Origin: Candidatus Finniella inopinata
Lineage (GTDB): Bacteria > Pseudomonadota > Alphaproteobacteria > Paracaedibacterales > CAITNM01
DNA: 64,000 nt
Direction of reading: 5' to 3'
Assembly: GCA_943322985.2 (NCBI GenBank)
Contig: CALPGA020000005.1
Coordinates: 1-64,000 of the forward strand
In this document: positions 55,687 through 64,000 of the stretch, piece after piece
How the letters are laid out: every line of letters begins with the position of its first letter
Position numbering within the stretch: position 1 is the first letter of the stretch
Made by a program: the position numbers and the translations under genes
The notes under the pieces: model-generated
What the model was told of the DNA's origin: nothing
What the model saw: the letters and a program-made list of their open reading frames with translations, nothing else
Databases searched by the model: none

Positions 55687-57078
55687 TCATAAACCTTTTA
55701 CTGGCTTTCTCAAGAAGTTAGGCATTGGGCGATATACAAAAAAGACAATAAAGTTTGCAAGAATTCCCCAAATGCTTACCTCGAAGTATGCAGAGTGCTT
55801 CAAAGAAAGAAGACGGATAATGGTTATAACGGCAATACCTGTAGCAGCACTGTATAGAAAGGCTTCTTTAGGACGTTTAACGCCCATTACGCCAGCTACG
55901 AAAGGAACCAAAACAACAGGTGTCCAGAACATATACGCTTCAAGTAAAATATCAATCGCGCTCTCTAATGATAATGTGAAAAGTAAACCAGACACCGCAA
56001 CAAAATAGGTTGAGTATTTAGAAATTAATAATTTTTGCACTTCTGTTAAGCGTGGCATCACAGGGGTTAGCACATCATGTGTGATTGAAACAGATGCTGC
56101 ATTTAAGAATGAGTCTGCAGACGATAGAATAATGGCCATCATTCCAGCAATCGCAAATCCTTTTAGGCCTATGGGCATTACTTCTAGAACCACATAAGGC
56201 AATGCAAGATTAGGGTTTAAATCAGGATTCATCACTAAGGCAATAACACCAATCAAACCAATCATTAAGAAAAATGGAATAGAAAGAATACCGCTAGCCA
56301 TATTGCCACGAATTGTATGTTTAATGGTTTTACCAATCAATAAACGTTGAACATATGGTGGTACTAGTGTTTCACCAAAGAAAAAGCTTAAAAACACAAG
56401 GGCAATAGAAGAATAAGGAACATCATTGGAAAAGTTCACGGTGCTATAAAAGTACAATTTTTCAAAACCACCAATCGCTTGAACACCAAAGAAAAATACT
56501 AAAGGCAAGGAAACCATTAATACGCAAAAATGCAAAGTATCATTTGCAACCACAGCGCGCATGCCGCCAGATCCTGAATATGCCATTACTATTAGTGCAC
56601 AAATGAATGCTCCAAGCTGTGAAGAAATTCCTAAAAGCACATTACAAATATGTCCAAACGCCATTAATTGCGCACCTAAAATTCCAGCGCAGACTAAGAA
56701 TGCTGATACACCAGTGAAGACTTTTGCTCTTCTTCCATACAACTGCCCCATGATGTCACCAACAGAGTAGGCTGTTGGAAAGTTAACCATTTGAGGCGCA
56801 ATAAACTTAGCAACTAGAATTTCTTTTAAGCTAAATCCCCATAAGGCAATTACGTAAATTAGGCCCAAAGTATAAACTTTTTCTGCAAGTCCTGTGGTGA
56901 AACCTCCGCCAATAAAAGACGAGGCCAAAGTCGCTGTGATAAAGAAACTGGTGTACTGACGTCCACCTGTTGCGAAATCATCTAGGGTTTTAACTTTTCT
57001 GGCTGCCATCCAACCAATAGAAATAACAGCAACAACATATAGGACTAAAATGCCCAAGTCTATATTAGATAAATTCAC
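55687..57078 (-). CDS. Sodium:solute symporter (SSS family)
   Basis: A 463-residue membrane protein with about 13 segments. The sequences DDFATGGRQYTSFFITATLASSFIGGG and AIAGMMAIILSSADSFLNAASVSITHDV carry the SSS sodium-site signature. Relatives include proline, pantothenate and acetate carriers; the substrate is not evident. It may be the promoter-proximal gene of an SSS-hslV-hslU unit. Confidence 0.88.
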   Translation of the reverse strand: MNLSNIDLGILVLYVVAVISIGWMAARKVKTLDDFATGGRQYTSFFITATLASSFIGGGFTTGLAEKVYTLGLIYVIALWGFSLKEILVAKFIAPQMVNFPTAYSVGDIMGQLYGRRAKVFTGVSAFLVCAGILGAQLMAFGHICNVLLGISSQLGAFICALIVMAYSGSGGMRAVVANDTLHFCVLMVSLPLVFFFGVQAIGGFEKLYFYSTVNFSNDVPYSSIALVFLSFFFGETLVPPYVQRLLIGKTIKHTIRGNMASGILSIPFFLMIGLIGVIALVMNPDLNPNLALPYVVLEVMPIGLKGFAIAGMMAIILSSADSFLNAASVSITHDVLTPVMPRLTEVQKLLISKYSTYFVAVSGLLFTLSLESAIDILLEAYMFWTPVVLVPFVAGVMGVKRPKEAFLYSAATGIAVITIIRLLSLKHSAYFEVSIWGILANFIVFFVYRPMPNFLRKPVKGL

Positions 57079-57235
57079 TTAAATAACGCTACTTCTAAAG
57101 GTCACACATCATACTAAAAAAGCAGACTGGCTAAAATTGTTCAAGCCTTAAAAAATGAAGGTCTTAATTTTAGATCATCAATGAAATTTTAATGCGACTA
57201 ATGGCACTACGATTTTTTAAAGTTTTATTGGTGCG

Positions 57236-58639
57236 TCAGGCAACAGCTTTTAGTTGATTTTTTAGGTGCATCACAAGCTCTGGAAGGCGTTGAGACAAAG
57301 AACCTTTTAAGAAAATGCTCTCTTTACCTTCTAATGTATGAATGAATCGTTCTTTGAGCTCATCAACAGTTTCAAACCAAAGACCACGTTTTTCTTTGTT
57401 AATAGTATCAAAAAGGCATTTTGCATTTGTGCCAATCACATGAACGCAATCAATAGGCAGAGTATTAAGGAAATTCCCTATTTCAATATGATACATATCA
57501 CTGTCTTCGCCTAATTCACCCATTTGACCAATCACAGCGATTTTTCGTCCGTCATGATGCATGGAACAAAAAGATTTTAAACCAGCCGTCATAGATGCTG
57601 GATTGGCGTTATAAGCATCGTCATAAACAAAAATAGTTTGGCCATTTGTTAGTTGTAAATTTAACATTTGTCCGCGCCCTGTGATCGGCTGCACTTTTGC
57701 TAATTGTTGCATAACTTGACCAAGGTCTAGTCCAAGTATCTCAGCGGTAAGTAGCACGTATAAGCTGTTGAATGCATAGTGTTCGCCTGGGAATTGCAAA
57801 GGATAAGCTACAATTTTTCCAAAAATTTCCGCCGTAATTAATGAACGCTTTCCCTGCTGCATCGGTTGGTAATGCAATAACCGTGCATCTAACCCAGCCT
57901 TGCGCCCTACTGTAAATATATTTTTTACCCCATAATTTATTGCGTTATCTTTCATGCGCTCAAACAAAGGGTGGTCGCCATGCAATAGTGCTTTTCCATT
58001 CTGGTTTAGGCCTGCGAAAATATCACATTTTTCATCGGCAATATCTTCAAGAGATCCCATGTTGCCAATATGTGATGGAGCAATCGTTGTTATAATAGCA
58101 ATGTCAGGCTCAACCATTCTTGAAAGAGGCGCAATTTCCCCTTTATGATTCATGCCAACTTCAAAGATTCCAAATTCACTATCTTGTCGTAATAGAGCTA
58201 AGCTTAATGGCACACCAAGATGGTTATTATAGCTAGCCTTAGAATAAATCGTTGGGCCAAAGTGATGCAGGGTTGAACGCAACATTTCTTTGGTCGTGGT
58301 TTTTCCTACGCTTCCAGTGACAGCAATAGCCTTTAGTTTTGTCGCTGTTGATCTGCCATAAATTCCAAGATCTTCAAGTGCTTGCTGGGTATTGTTCACA
58401 TAAATGAGTTTATCTTGATCATTAGTGTTTTCAGGAGCACGCTCGACAATGGCGCAAGAAGCGCCTTTATCAAGTGCTTGACGCACAAAACTATGACCGT
58501 CTTGTGTTCCTGGAAGGGCAATAAAGATATCACCATGTTGTAATTGACGACTATCAACACACAAAGTATGGGCTGCAACAGGAAATGAAATATTAAATTT
58601 CAAGGCGTTTTTTAAGGTTTCATTATTCCATCGAGTCAT
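57236..58639 (-). CDS. murF: UDP-MurNAc-tripeptide-D-Ala-D-Ala ligase
   Basis: Last cytoplasmic step of peptidoglycan precursor synthesis. It has 467 residues. The N-terminal domain has DSRQLQHGDIFIALPGTQDGH, the ATP site is TGSVGKTTTKEML, and YDDAYNANPASM and GEMGEL-like GQMGELGEDS follow. It overlaps atpF by 4 bp as the last gene of the F0 operon, which is unusual because murF normally sits in the dcw cluster. It shows that peptidoglycan synthesis is at least partly kept. Confidence 0.95.
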   Translation of the reverse strand: MTRWNNETLKNALKFNISFPVAAHTLCVDSRQLQHGDIFIALPGTQDGHSFVRQALDKGASCAIVERAPENTNDQDKLIYVNNTQQALEDLGIYGRSTATKLKAIAVTGSVGKTTTKEMLRSTLHHFGPTIYSKASYNNHLGVPLSLALLRQDSEFGIFEVGMNHKGEIAPLSRMVEPDIAIITTIAPSHIGNMGSLEDIADEKCDIFAGLNQNGKALLHGDHPLFERMKDNAINYGVKNIFTVGRKAGLDARLLHYQPMQQGKRSLITAEIFGKIVAYPLQFPGEHYAFNSLYVLLTAEILGLDLGQVMQQLAKVQPITGRGQMLNLQLTNGQTIFVYDDAYNANPASMTAGLKSFCSMHHDGRKIAVIGQMGELGEDSDMYHIEIGNFLNTLPIDCVHVIGTNAKCLFDTINKEKRGLWFETVDELKERFIHTLEGKESIFLKGSLSQRLPELVMHLKNQLKAVA

Positions 58640-59115
58640 GATTTCACACTATCAGCTTCTTTGTATGATTTTAGTAGTGATACCATATAATCGTCATTAA
58701 ATGATGGATTTCTTTTAAGTTCAGCTTTAATCTGCTCTAAAATTTTACCTGCACATCTTGCCTGCAGAGTTTTTCGTTGTTGTCGTTGCATTCTGTGAAT
58801 AGTTTGCTGAAAACTTTTTTGACGGTATGCATGCTGCACTTCCAGTTCTGTATCAAGCTTCATTTTTAAAAAATCAAATTTTTGAATAGCTGACGTTTTT
58901 AGTTCTTCTATCTCTTTATGCAAGTGCTGTAGCCGGTCTTGATAAAGTATTTTTAATTTTTCATGTTCTGAAATGCTAGATTTTTTTTTAGCAATCTCAT
59001 TTTTAATGCCTGCAATGTGCTGATCTAAAAGTTCTAACACATTTGGCCAAAGTTTTTTTACAAATATAAAAACAAACACACAAAAGCTGATGAGAATAAA
59101 AAAACTAGCGTCCAT
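58636..59115 (-). CDS. atpF: ATP synthase F0 subunit b
   Basis: Peripheral stalk subunit, 159 residues. One N-terminal membrane segment (FFILISFCVFVFIFVKKLWP) is followed by a long charged coiled coil. It overlaps b' upstream by 11 bp and murF downstream by 4 bp. Confidence 0.88.
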   Translation of the reverse strand: MDASFFILISFCVFVFIFVKKLWPNVLELLDQHIAGIKNEIAKKKSSISEHEKLKILYQDRLQHLHKEIEELKTSAIQKFDFLKMKLDTELEVQHAYRQKSFQQTIHRMQRQQRKTLQARCAGKILEQIKAELKRNPSFNDDYMVSLLKSYKEADSVKS

Positions 59116-59548
59116 TTTTTACTCCTAATTTATTCAGAATTTGTATAACAGATTCATTAATAATATCTTTGTAAGTTTCGTCAAAATCAGCATGTTGTTG
59201 CTTATAGCTTTTCTGCAGTAATTTCAGTTCTTGCTGAATATCCTGTTCTAAGATCTGAAGCTGATTTTCATGATTTTCGCGTATGCTTGCTAATGCTTCA
59301 TCAATATAGTTTTGCGCGTCTTTTAATGCGATTTCTTTTTTTTCATCATAGGTTTTTTGCAATTGCGCTGTTGCTTCTGACAGGTTTTGAATCTGCTGAT
59401 CTGCATGCTTTGCTGAATCAAAACGCTTTTGAAAAATGCTTGATAATTTAGGCAAAAACACGCCAATAAAAACGCCAAACATTATCGAAAAAATAATGAT
59501 TAGCCAAAATATTTGTGGCGTATAGGTGCTTATATCAAGCTGAGGCAT
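59105..59548 (-). CDS. ATP synthase F0 subunit b'
   Basis: Second peripheral stalk subunit, 147 residues. The start MPQLDISTYTPQIFWLIIIFSIMFGVF followed by LPKLSSIFQKR is the b' pattern of alphaproteobacteria and cyanobacteria. The rest is coiled coil. Having separate b and b' genes supports the alphaproteobacterial assignment. Confidence 0.9.
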   Translation of the reverse strand: MPQLDISTYTPQIFWLIIIFSIMFGVFIGVFLPKLSSIFQKRFDSAKHADQQIQNLSEATAQLQKTYDEKKEIALKDAQNYIDEALASIRENHENQLQILEQDIQQELKLLQKSYKQQHADFDETYKDIINESVIQILNKLGVKNGR

Positions 59549-59551
59549 AGC

Positions 59552-59779
59552 TTAGAATGCAAACAACATGGTCATGGCTGTGCCAAGTGCGAAAAGCATA
59601 ATCGCTTCGGTAAGGGCCGCACCAATTAATCCTGCACGAAAAATATCATCTTTCGCTTCAGGATTACGCGCAATGCCCGTTACTATTCCATTGAAAATAT
59701 TTCCCAAACCAATACCAGCGCCAAGACCTGCTGTCATTGCCAGACCAGCACCAATCATTTTTGCTGCAGCGATTTCCAT
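59552..59779 (-). CDS. atpE: ATP synthase F0 subunit c
   Basis: Rotor ring subunit, 75 residues, two membrane helices. The loop ARNPEAKDDIF and the ion-binding Glu in GAALTEAIMLFALG are clear. No sodium-type ligand set is obvious, so proton coupling is likely. It is preceded by a strong AAGGAGAA ribosome site. Confidence 0.95.
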   Translation of the reverse strand: MEIAAAKMIGAGLAMTAGLGAGIGLGNIFNGIVTGIARNPEAKDDIFRAGLIGAALTEAIMLFALGTAMTMLFAF

Positions 59780-59796
59780 AACGTTCTCCTTAATTT

Positions 59797-60534
59797 CTAA
59801 TGTAAGTTAATTGCATCATTAATATATAAGCATGTTAGTAACGTAAACACATATGTTTGCAGTACTGCTACCAAAAACTCTAATCCTGTTACGCCAATGT
59901 TCAATAATAATGGCACTATACCCAAGACAGCAAGCGAAGATCCAGCAAGCATTGCAGAAAAACTAGCAAAAAGTTTCAAAATTAAATGTCCTGCCATCAT
60001 ATTGGCAAACAAACGAATGCTTAAGCTAAAAGGGCGTGCCAGGTATGAAATTAATTCAATAACAATCATTAATGGTGCCAAAAATACAGGGATGCCTTTT
60101 GGCAAAAAAAGATGAAACAACCCAAACCCGTGCTTCCTAAATCCGGCCACATTTGCGGCAATAAAGGCAACAAGTGCTAATGAAAATGTAACGGCAATAT
60201 GACTTGTATACGTGAAGCTATAAGGAATAAGCCCTAACAGGTTGCCCATTAACACGAACCAAAAAAGCGTGAATATAAATGGGAAAAAAGGTATGCCTTC
60301 GCGCCCAATGTAGGTTTTCACCATGTCCGACAAAAAAGTAAAAGTAAGTTCAGCGCTAGCTTGTAAACGCCCCGGAACAAGTGCTTCTTTGCGTAAAGAA
60401 ACATAGAAAAACAAGCAAACAAAACTCAGGCCAATTGTCATCCAAAGGGCAGAATTTGTATATGAAATATCCCAACTTCCCAGTGATAATGGGATGATTT
60501 TTGTTATTTGAAATTGATGTAGCGGATCAAGCAT
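59797..60534 (-). CDS. atpB: ATP synthase F0 subunit a
   Basis: Stator channel subunit, 245 residues. The essential Arg lies in LARPFSLSIRLFANMMAGH; LVAVLQTYVFTLLTCLYINDA is the typical last helix. It overlaps atpI upstream by 8 bp. Confidence 0.95.
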   Translation of the reverse strand: MLDPLHQFQITKIIPLSLGSWDISYTNSALWMTIGLSFVCLFFYVSLRKEALVPGRLQASAELTFTFLSDMVKTYIGREGIPFFPFIFTLFWFVLMGNLLGLIPYSFTYTSHIAVTFSLALVAFIAANVAGFRKHGFGLFHLFLPKGIPVFLAPLMIVIELISYLARPFSLSIRLFANMMAGHLILKLFASFSAMLAGSSLAVLGIVPLLLNIGVTGLEFLVAVLQTYVFTLLTCLYINDAINLH

Positions 60535-60733
60535 CAGGCTCTTTTCGAATATTTACTTTTGCTAATGACAACCAACCCAAGTATACCCCAACCATGATAA
60601 ATGCAATCATAAACCAAGGAGAAGTACCCATGAATTTATCTATATAATACCCCAATAATGCAGAAAAAGCGATGCGCGAAACGAATCGCAAACACAAACT
60701 AAACGATAAAGCTAAAAAAGTACCAAAAGACAT
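60527..60733 (-). CDS. atpI: ATP synthase accessory protein AtpI/AtpZ
   Basis: A 68-residue membrane protein with two segments (SRIAFSALLGYYIDKF and WFMIAFIMVGVYLGW), the AtpI/AtpZ family pattern. It leads the F0 operon. AtpI-type proteins help c-ring assembly or Mg uptake; they are not part of the finished enzyme. The operon promoter must lie in 60734-60800, after the upstream terminator. Confidence 0.85.
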   Translation of the reverse strand: MSFGTFLALSFSLCLRFVSRIAFSALLGYYIDKFMGTSPWFMIAFIMVGVYLGWLSLAKVNIRKEPDA

Positions 60734-60800
60734 GAATTCATTACGTAAACTGTTCTTCTAGAACATAACGTATATTGCAGCCTACGTTAACTAGTTTCGT

Positions 60801-60847
60801 GAAAAATGTCTTCCAGTGCCAAGGTATTTGCCAAGGCACCAGAAGAC
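60801..60847 (-). terminator. Intrinsic terminator between MFS gene and atp operon
   Basis: Minus strand: a 13-bp stem (GTCTTCTGGTGCC paired with GGCACTGGAAGAC, two G-T pairs) around a 14-nt loop at 60808-60847 is followed by ATTTTT. It ends the transcript of the MFS gene (stop at 60858) 11 bp downstream and insulates the F0 operon. Confidence 0.85.
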
Positions 60848-60857
60848 AAAAGGGTAG

Positions 60858-62066
60858 TTAGGCTTTGTTTCTTTTTAACTGAATCATAAATCCAATTGCA
60901 GCTATGAATAAACAAATGGGGATAATGCTTAAACCATATTGATATTGTTCATGGCTGAAGTTACCACCTGATTGGTGATCACCCATCATAATGCCAATTA
61001 CAGTATGGAAGAAATATCCAAACGTCATAATAATCATGTTAGCTAAAGCGGTTGTAATGCTTACATGGCGTTCTCGCACATATGTGCTAGCTACATAGAT
61101 GGCAATAATTTGGTATGCACATGCTACGCCAACGGCTGTGAATAGCACCGATAGCATTTCAGGTGAACCAAATCCATAGAGCATGGTTACAAATACAGTA
61201 CCCATGAATAGCGCCGCTCCAATAATAATTTTTATATGGGCTTTTAGGTAATCCGCCATATAAGTAAGGCCAGGGGCGCCAAACAACATCCCTAAAAACA
61301 TTAAGGATGATATACCAGCAGCTTTTGCAGGAGCTATTTGATAAACGCTTTGCAGAAAACCAGCCCCCCAAACATCAGCGAAGCCTTCCAAAGGTCCAAG
61401 CATTAGGCCCCCACAAATACAAACTATAAGAACATTTTTGTTTTTAAGTACTTGAATAATGTCCTCTAGAATGTTTTGAGTTGAAATAATTGGCTTATAT
61501 TTGGAGGGGATGACTACGTATGCTAATACAGCAAGAAAGCTACCGATCCAGCAAAAATATAAAATAATAGTTTGCCAATGGGTGGTTTCAAGCAAGGTCT
61601 TAACCGGAAGTCCACCGTATAAGGCCCCCACAAGGCCAACTGTTACAGATAGTCCAAGCATTCTATTAAAATGCGATTCTGGGAATCCAAGGCGTATGAC
61701 TCTGAATACGCCTAAAATTGCGCCCGATGAACCTATACCCATGATAAATCGCCCAATATTGGCAGCAACGATGGTGTCACTAATGAGTAAGGGAATAATG
61801 CCAGCAACTGTTGCTAGAATACAAATAGGAAGTATAAATTTAGGATTTCTGCGATCTAGCCAGATTGCTAAAGGAATATGAGTTAACGTGTAACCTAAAT
61901 AATATAGGCCGGCAAACTGACCAAATTCCATGGCATTGGTGTTAAAATGCGTTAGAAGATCTGGCATAATGACATTTGGAAGGACTCTTAAAACGTACTG
62001 ATAAGCATAAAATAATGAAGCCACGGCCCACATAGACCAAGCTTGATAGGGTGATAAAGATAACAT
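60858..62066 (-). CDS. MFS transporter
   Basis: A 402-residue, 12-segment permease. The N-terminal motif WSMWAVASLFYAYQYVLRVLPNVI, then GLYYLGYTLTHIPLAIWLDRRNPK (motif A-like loop) and GRFIMGIGSSGAILGVFRVIRLGF resemble MFS carriers common in Legionella, Coxiella and intracellular alphaproteobacteria. The substrate is unknown. It is monocistronic with its own terminator. Confidence 0.87.
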   Translation of the reverse strand: MLSLSPYQAWSMWAVASLFYAYQYVLRVLPNVIMPDLLTHFNTNAMEFGQFAGLYYLGYTLTHIPLAIWLDRRNPKFILPICILATVAGIIPLLISDTIVAANIGRFIMGIGSSGAILGVFRVIRLGFPESHFNRMLGLSVTVGLVGALYGGLPVKTLLETTHWQTIILYFCWIGSFLAVLAYVVIPSKYKPIISTQNILEDIIQVLKNKNVLIVCICGGLMLGPLEGFADVWGAGFLQSVYQIAPAKAAGISSLMFLGMLFGAPGLTYMADYLKAHIKIIIGAALFMGTVFVTMLYGFGSPEMLSVLFTAVGVACAYQIIAIYVASTYVRERHVSITTALANMIIMTFGYFFHTVIGIMMGDHQSGGNFSHEQYQYGLSIIPICLFIAAIGFMIQLKRNKA

Positions 62067-62213
62067 ATGCGTCTCCGGTGTGTGGAGTTTGAACTAATTT
62101 TAAATTGTGGAATTGGAAAATAAATATCTATCGCAGCACTAGCTGCGCAGATTTAGGTCTAAAAGTGATGAATATTTCCTATACATGACTTGAATATAGC
62201 AGATATATTATGG

Positions 62214-62242
62214 CTGTCAATCATGCCAAAAAATCTTATAAT
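62214..62242 (+). promoter_or_regulatory. Candidate promoter for the MazG-like gene
   Basis: CTGTCA (62214-62219) and a perfect TATAAT (62237-62242) are 17 bp apart, about 37 bp before the ATG at 62279. The -35 box matches four of six bases. Confidence 0.45.
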
Positions 62243-62278
62243 GCCCTATTGTTGGTTCAAGAGTAGGAAAAACTAGCT

Positions 62279-62650
62279 ATGGACGATCTTGATAAAATTC
62301 TAAGTGACTACAAGCACGCAGCAGATGTTGGCTTTTATTGGGATGATCCCCTACAAATTATCAAGCAAATAGAATCAGAGCTTGATGAAGTAAAGCAAGA
62401 ATTGCAACAGCCCAATTCAGAAACACTTCAAGAAGAATTAGGCGATGTGTTACACGCTTGGATTACTCTGGTTGATTTTTGTGGGTTTGATGTTAAAGAA
62501 ACCATCGCCTACGCGCGTAAAAAATTTGAAAATCGTTTTGATGCCTTGCAGGCAATAATTCAGGAGGAGGGTGCCACTGATTTTAAAAACTTTTCACGAG
62601 ACCAAAAATTAGCTTTTTGGGATAAAGCAAAACGAAAAGAGCAAGGCTAA
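62279..62650 (+). CDS. MazG-like nucleotide pyrophosphohydrolase
   Basis: A 123-residue single-domain protein of the all-alpha NTP-pyrophosphatase group. The metal-binding pattern is seen in QIESELDEVKQEL and EELGDVLHAWITLVDF. Classical MazG has two such domains and about 260 residues, so this is the short form. It probably clears non-canonical nucleotides. It is divergent from the MFS gene and convergent with the AAA ATPase gene, 12 bp apart. Confidence 0.85.
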   Translation: MDDLDKILSDYKHAADVGFYWDDPLQIIKQIESELDEVKQELQQPNSETLQEELGDVLHAWITLVDFCGFDVKETIAYARKKFENRFDALQAIIQEEGATDFKNFSRDQKLAFWDKAKRKEQG

Positions 62651-62662
62651 TCTTAGCAATTT

Positions 62663-63784
62663 TCATAAAAACAACTGCTCTAAAAATTTTTCTGCTTTTA
62701 AAACTTGAATACCATCTTCTTGGTATTCTTTTTTTAGATTTTTTACCAATTGTATTGCAGTATACTGATACTGCGTCTTAAATTTGCGTAAAGTCTTGCT
62801 TATTACTTCATCTGATAATTTTACTTCAATCATTGTTTCGATCGCTTGGTTATTAACAAGAGCAAAATCAACTTCATGGCCGTCTTTAGTGCGCAAATAG
62901 TGCAAAGCATATTCTTGGGCATTGCAATCAACTTTGGCATGCACATGTTTCAATAAGCTTAAGGCCACTAGATTTTCAAATTTAGCTCCATCATCTCCTT
63001 GCACTAGTGCTGTATCAAAAAAATATATTTTAGGTTCTTTTAATAAACTACGGGCTATGTTGCGTGAATACGGAGTAACAGAAAATATAATAAACACGGC
63101 TTCTAATATTTGAATATATTTTTTAATCGTTGTGGGCGAAACACAAACGTCTTCAGCTAAGGATTGATAAGAAATTGGCGAACCCACTCGGTTTCTAAGT
63201 AAATCAAATACCAAGCGCATTGCCCTTAAATCATGTATAGCTTCGATTTCAAAAATATCTGTGCTTAAAAGGCTGTTGATGTATTGCAATCTCCATCTAT
63301 TTGCTTCTGTAATGCTTGATGCAAAATAAGGTTCGGGAAACCCTCCTCTTTCTAGTAGTTTATCAATATTTGAATCCTGCGCGCATTGCCGTAGCTCACT
63401 TAAAGAAAGAGGTAACAAGCGATGTCGGAAATAACGCCCTGCAAGAGAATCACCCACGTGATCATATATATCTAAACGCGCACTACCCGTTACAAGTATG
63501 CGCATTGATTCAGGTTTTGTATCAAAAACACCCTTTATATAATTTTTCCAATCATCCATTTTGTGAAGCTCATCAAAAATAAGCAAATCGGTATTATCAA
63601 GCCAAGATTGGTCATGGATGATTTTTCTGTCTTTAATTTGGTCGTAGTTAAGATAAAGACTATTTTTAAAAGACTTAGCAATGTCTTTTGCAAGCCAGGT
63701 TTTTCCTGATTGCCTTGGGCCTACAAGCAATACGATCTTTTTTTCAAGATCGTTAAGAATGATGTTTTTTTGCGCTCTAATCAT
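62663..63784 (-). CDS. AAA ATPase with DUF4143 domain
   Basis: A 373-residue protein of the AAA_14-DUF4143 architecture. Walker A is VGPRQSGKTWLAKD, Walker B is LLIFDELHK, and VTGSARLDIYDHVGDSLAGRYF is the sensor region. DUF4143 follows (about 195-350) with a winged-helix segment (SYQSLAEDVCVSPTTIKKYIQILE) and a nuclease-like KDGHEVDFALV/MIEVKLSDE core. Function is unknown; the family is patchy and accessory. ATG at 63784 is preceded by GGAG at 9 bases; an in-frame GTG at 63799 is possible. The start is overlain by tandem dyads. Confidence 0.85.
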   Translation of the reverse strand: MIRAQKNIILNDLEKKIVLLVGPRQSGKTWLAKDIAKSFKNSLYLNYDQIKDRKIIHDQSWLDNTDLLIFDELHKMDDWKNYIKGVFDTKPESMRILVTGSARLDIYDHVGDSLAGRYFRHRLLPLSLSELRQCAQDSNIDKLLERGGFPEPYFASSITEANRWRLQYINSLLSTDIFEIEAIHDLRAMRLVFDLLRNRVGSPISYQSLAEDVCVSPTTIKKYIQILEAVFIIFSVTPYSRNIARSLLKEPKIYFFDTALVQGDDGAKFENLVALSLLKHVHAKVDCNAQEYALHYLRTKDGHEVDFALVNNQAIETMIEVKLSDEVISKTLRKFKTQYQYTAIQLVKNLKKEYQEDGIQVLKAEKFLEQLFL

Positions 63785-63786
63785 AT

Positions 63787-63850
63787 GACTATTCTCCACG
63801 AAAATGGAGAAAAGTCAAGACTATTATCCATTTGGCTGCAGAATAGTCGG
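63787..63850. repeat. Tandem 32-bp dyad repeats at the AAA-DUF4143 start
   Basis: Two consecutive 32-bp units each hold a 12-base arm, a 6-base centre and an inverted 12-base arm. Unit 1 (63787-63816) is GACTATTCTCCA / TGGAGAAAAGTC with one mismatch. Unit 2 (63819-63848) is GACTATTATCCA / TGCAGAATAGTC with two. A third half-site (AAATATTATCCA, 63858-63869) follows. Unit 1 begins 2 bases upstream of the ATG and covers the GGAG ribosome site. This could be a pair of operators on the same helix face or an RNA hairpin pair that hides the ribosome site. Confidence 0.75.
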
Positions 63851-63924
63851 AATTTCTAAATATTATCCACCAAAAAATATTGATTAAATTCTGACACGGT
63901 GTATCATTAACCTTGAAGAACATC

Positions 63925-63999
63925 TTAGGCGTAAAAGGAAAAATGCTGGTCCATCAACACAGAACCATCATTATCATTTCTAGCAATATTGGCGGCTAG
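63925..63999 (-). CDS. Possible 3' end of an ORF entering from the right edge
   Basis: On the minus strand the frame is open from the window edge through LAANIARNDNDG and SVLMDQHFSFYA to a TAA at 63925-63927 (24 residues). It is too short to recognise and could be chance. Nothing else was recognised in 63870-64000. Confidence 0.2.
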   Translation of the reverse strand, partial: LAANIARNDNDGSVLMDQHFSFYA

Positions 64000-64000
64000 C

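Noticed and set aside
61501-61881. 126-codon plus-strand frame inside the MFS gene
   Set aside because: Antisense shadow of membrane-segment codons.
1-64000. CRISPR array or phage genes
   Set aside because: I saw no regularly spaced identical repeats with unique spacers and no phage structural genes.

Overview
The window is AT-rich, densely packed bacterial DNA that reads as an alphaproteobacterium. Evidence for this: an F0 ATP-synthase operon on its own with two different b-type subunits (b and b'), an LdtR-like MarR regulator, a small RHH_4-type ribbon-helix-helix protein next to secB, hslVU, and a Gram-negative envelope (lptD, asmA, lipoproteins). Low GC, polyamine and organic-solute uptake, flagellar genes and several exported proteins with eukaryote-facing features suggest a host-associated or intracellular lineage such as the Holosporales. 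That placement is inference; there is no 16S gene here.

Layout. 1-400: tail of an IS5-like transposase and a small exported protein. 0.5-15 kb: ettA, carbonic anhydrase, a short-chain reductase, lptD, a 1690-residue exported Nudix protein, dnaE, a MarR regulator. 15-20 kb: gltA, asnB, tRNA-Glu, speE, speD. 20-26.7 kb: a WG-repeat lipoprotein, mrp, prmA, then an accessory pocket (corC-like gene, exoD-like gene, a small exported protein) punctuated by two extra broken copies of the prmA 3' end, then RHH and secB. 26.7-34.3 kb: prmC, cvpA, a Sel1 protein, yqgE, rnd, an exported GalE-like epimerase with a second exported protein, accBC. 34.3-43 kb: motAB, uppP, acnA, fliE-flgH-flgA-flgG-flgF. 43-52.3 kb: asmA, a TSUP permease leading a potFGHI polyamine operon, an MHS-family permease. 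52.3-64 kb: an exported kinase-like protein, hslVU, an SSS symporter, F0 genes ending in murF, an MFS permease, a MazG-like protein and an AAA/DUF4143 ATPase with tandem 32-bp dyads at its start codon.

Most genes are housekeeping. Polyamines are a theme (speDE plus potFGHI), as is carbon flow (gltA, acnA, accBC). The unusual layer is a scatter of single genes for exported proteins: a giant Nudix protein, a GalE-fold enzyme with a signal peptide, a kinase-fold protein with a bipartite basic motif, and a 108-residue protein with a SUMO-interaction-like motif. They look like candidate host-directed effectors inserted between conserved operons. The clearest non-coding signals are the repeated prmA 3' ends and the tandem dyads near the right edge.
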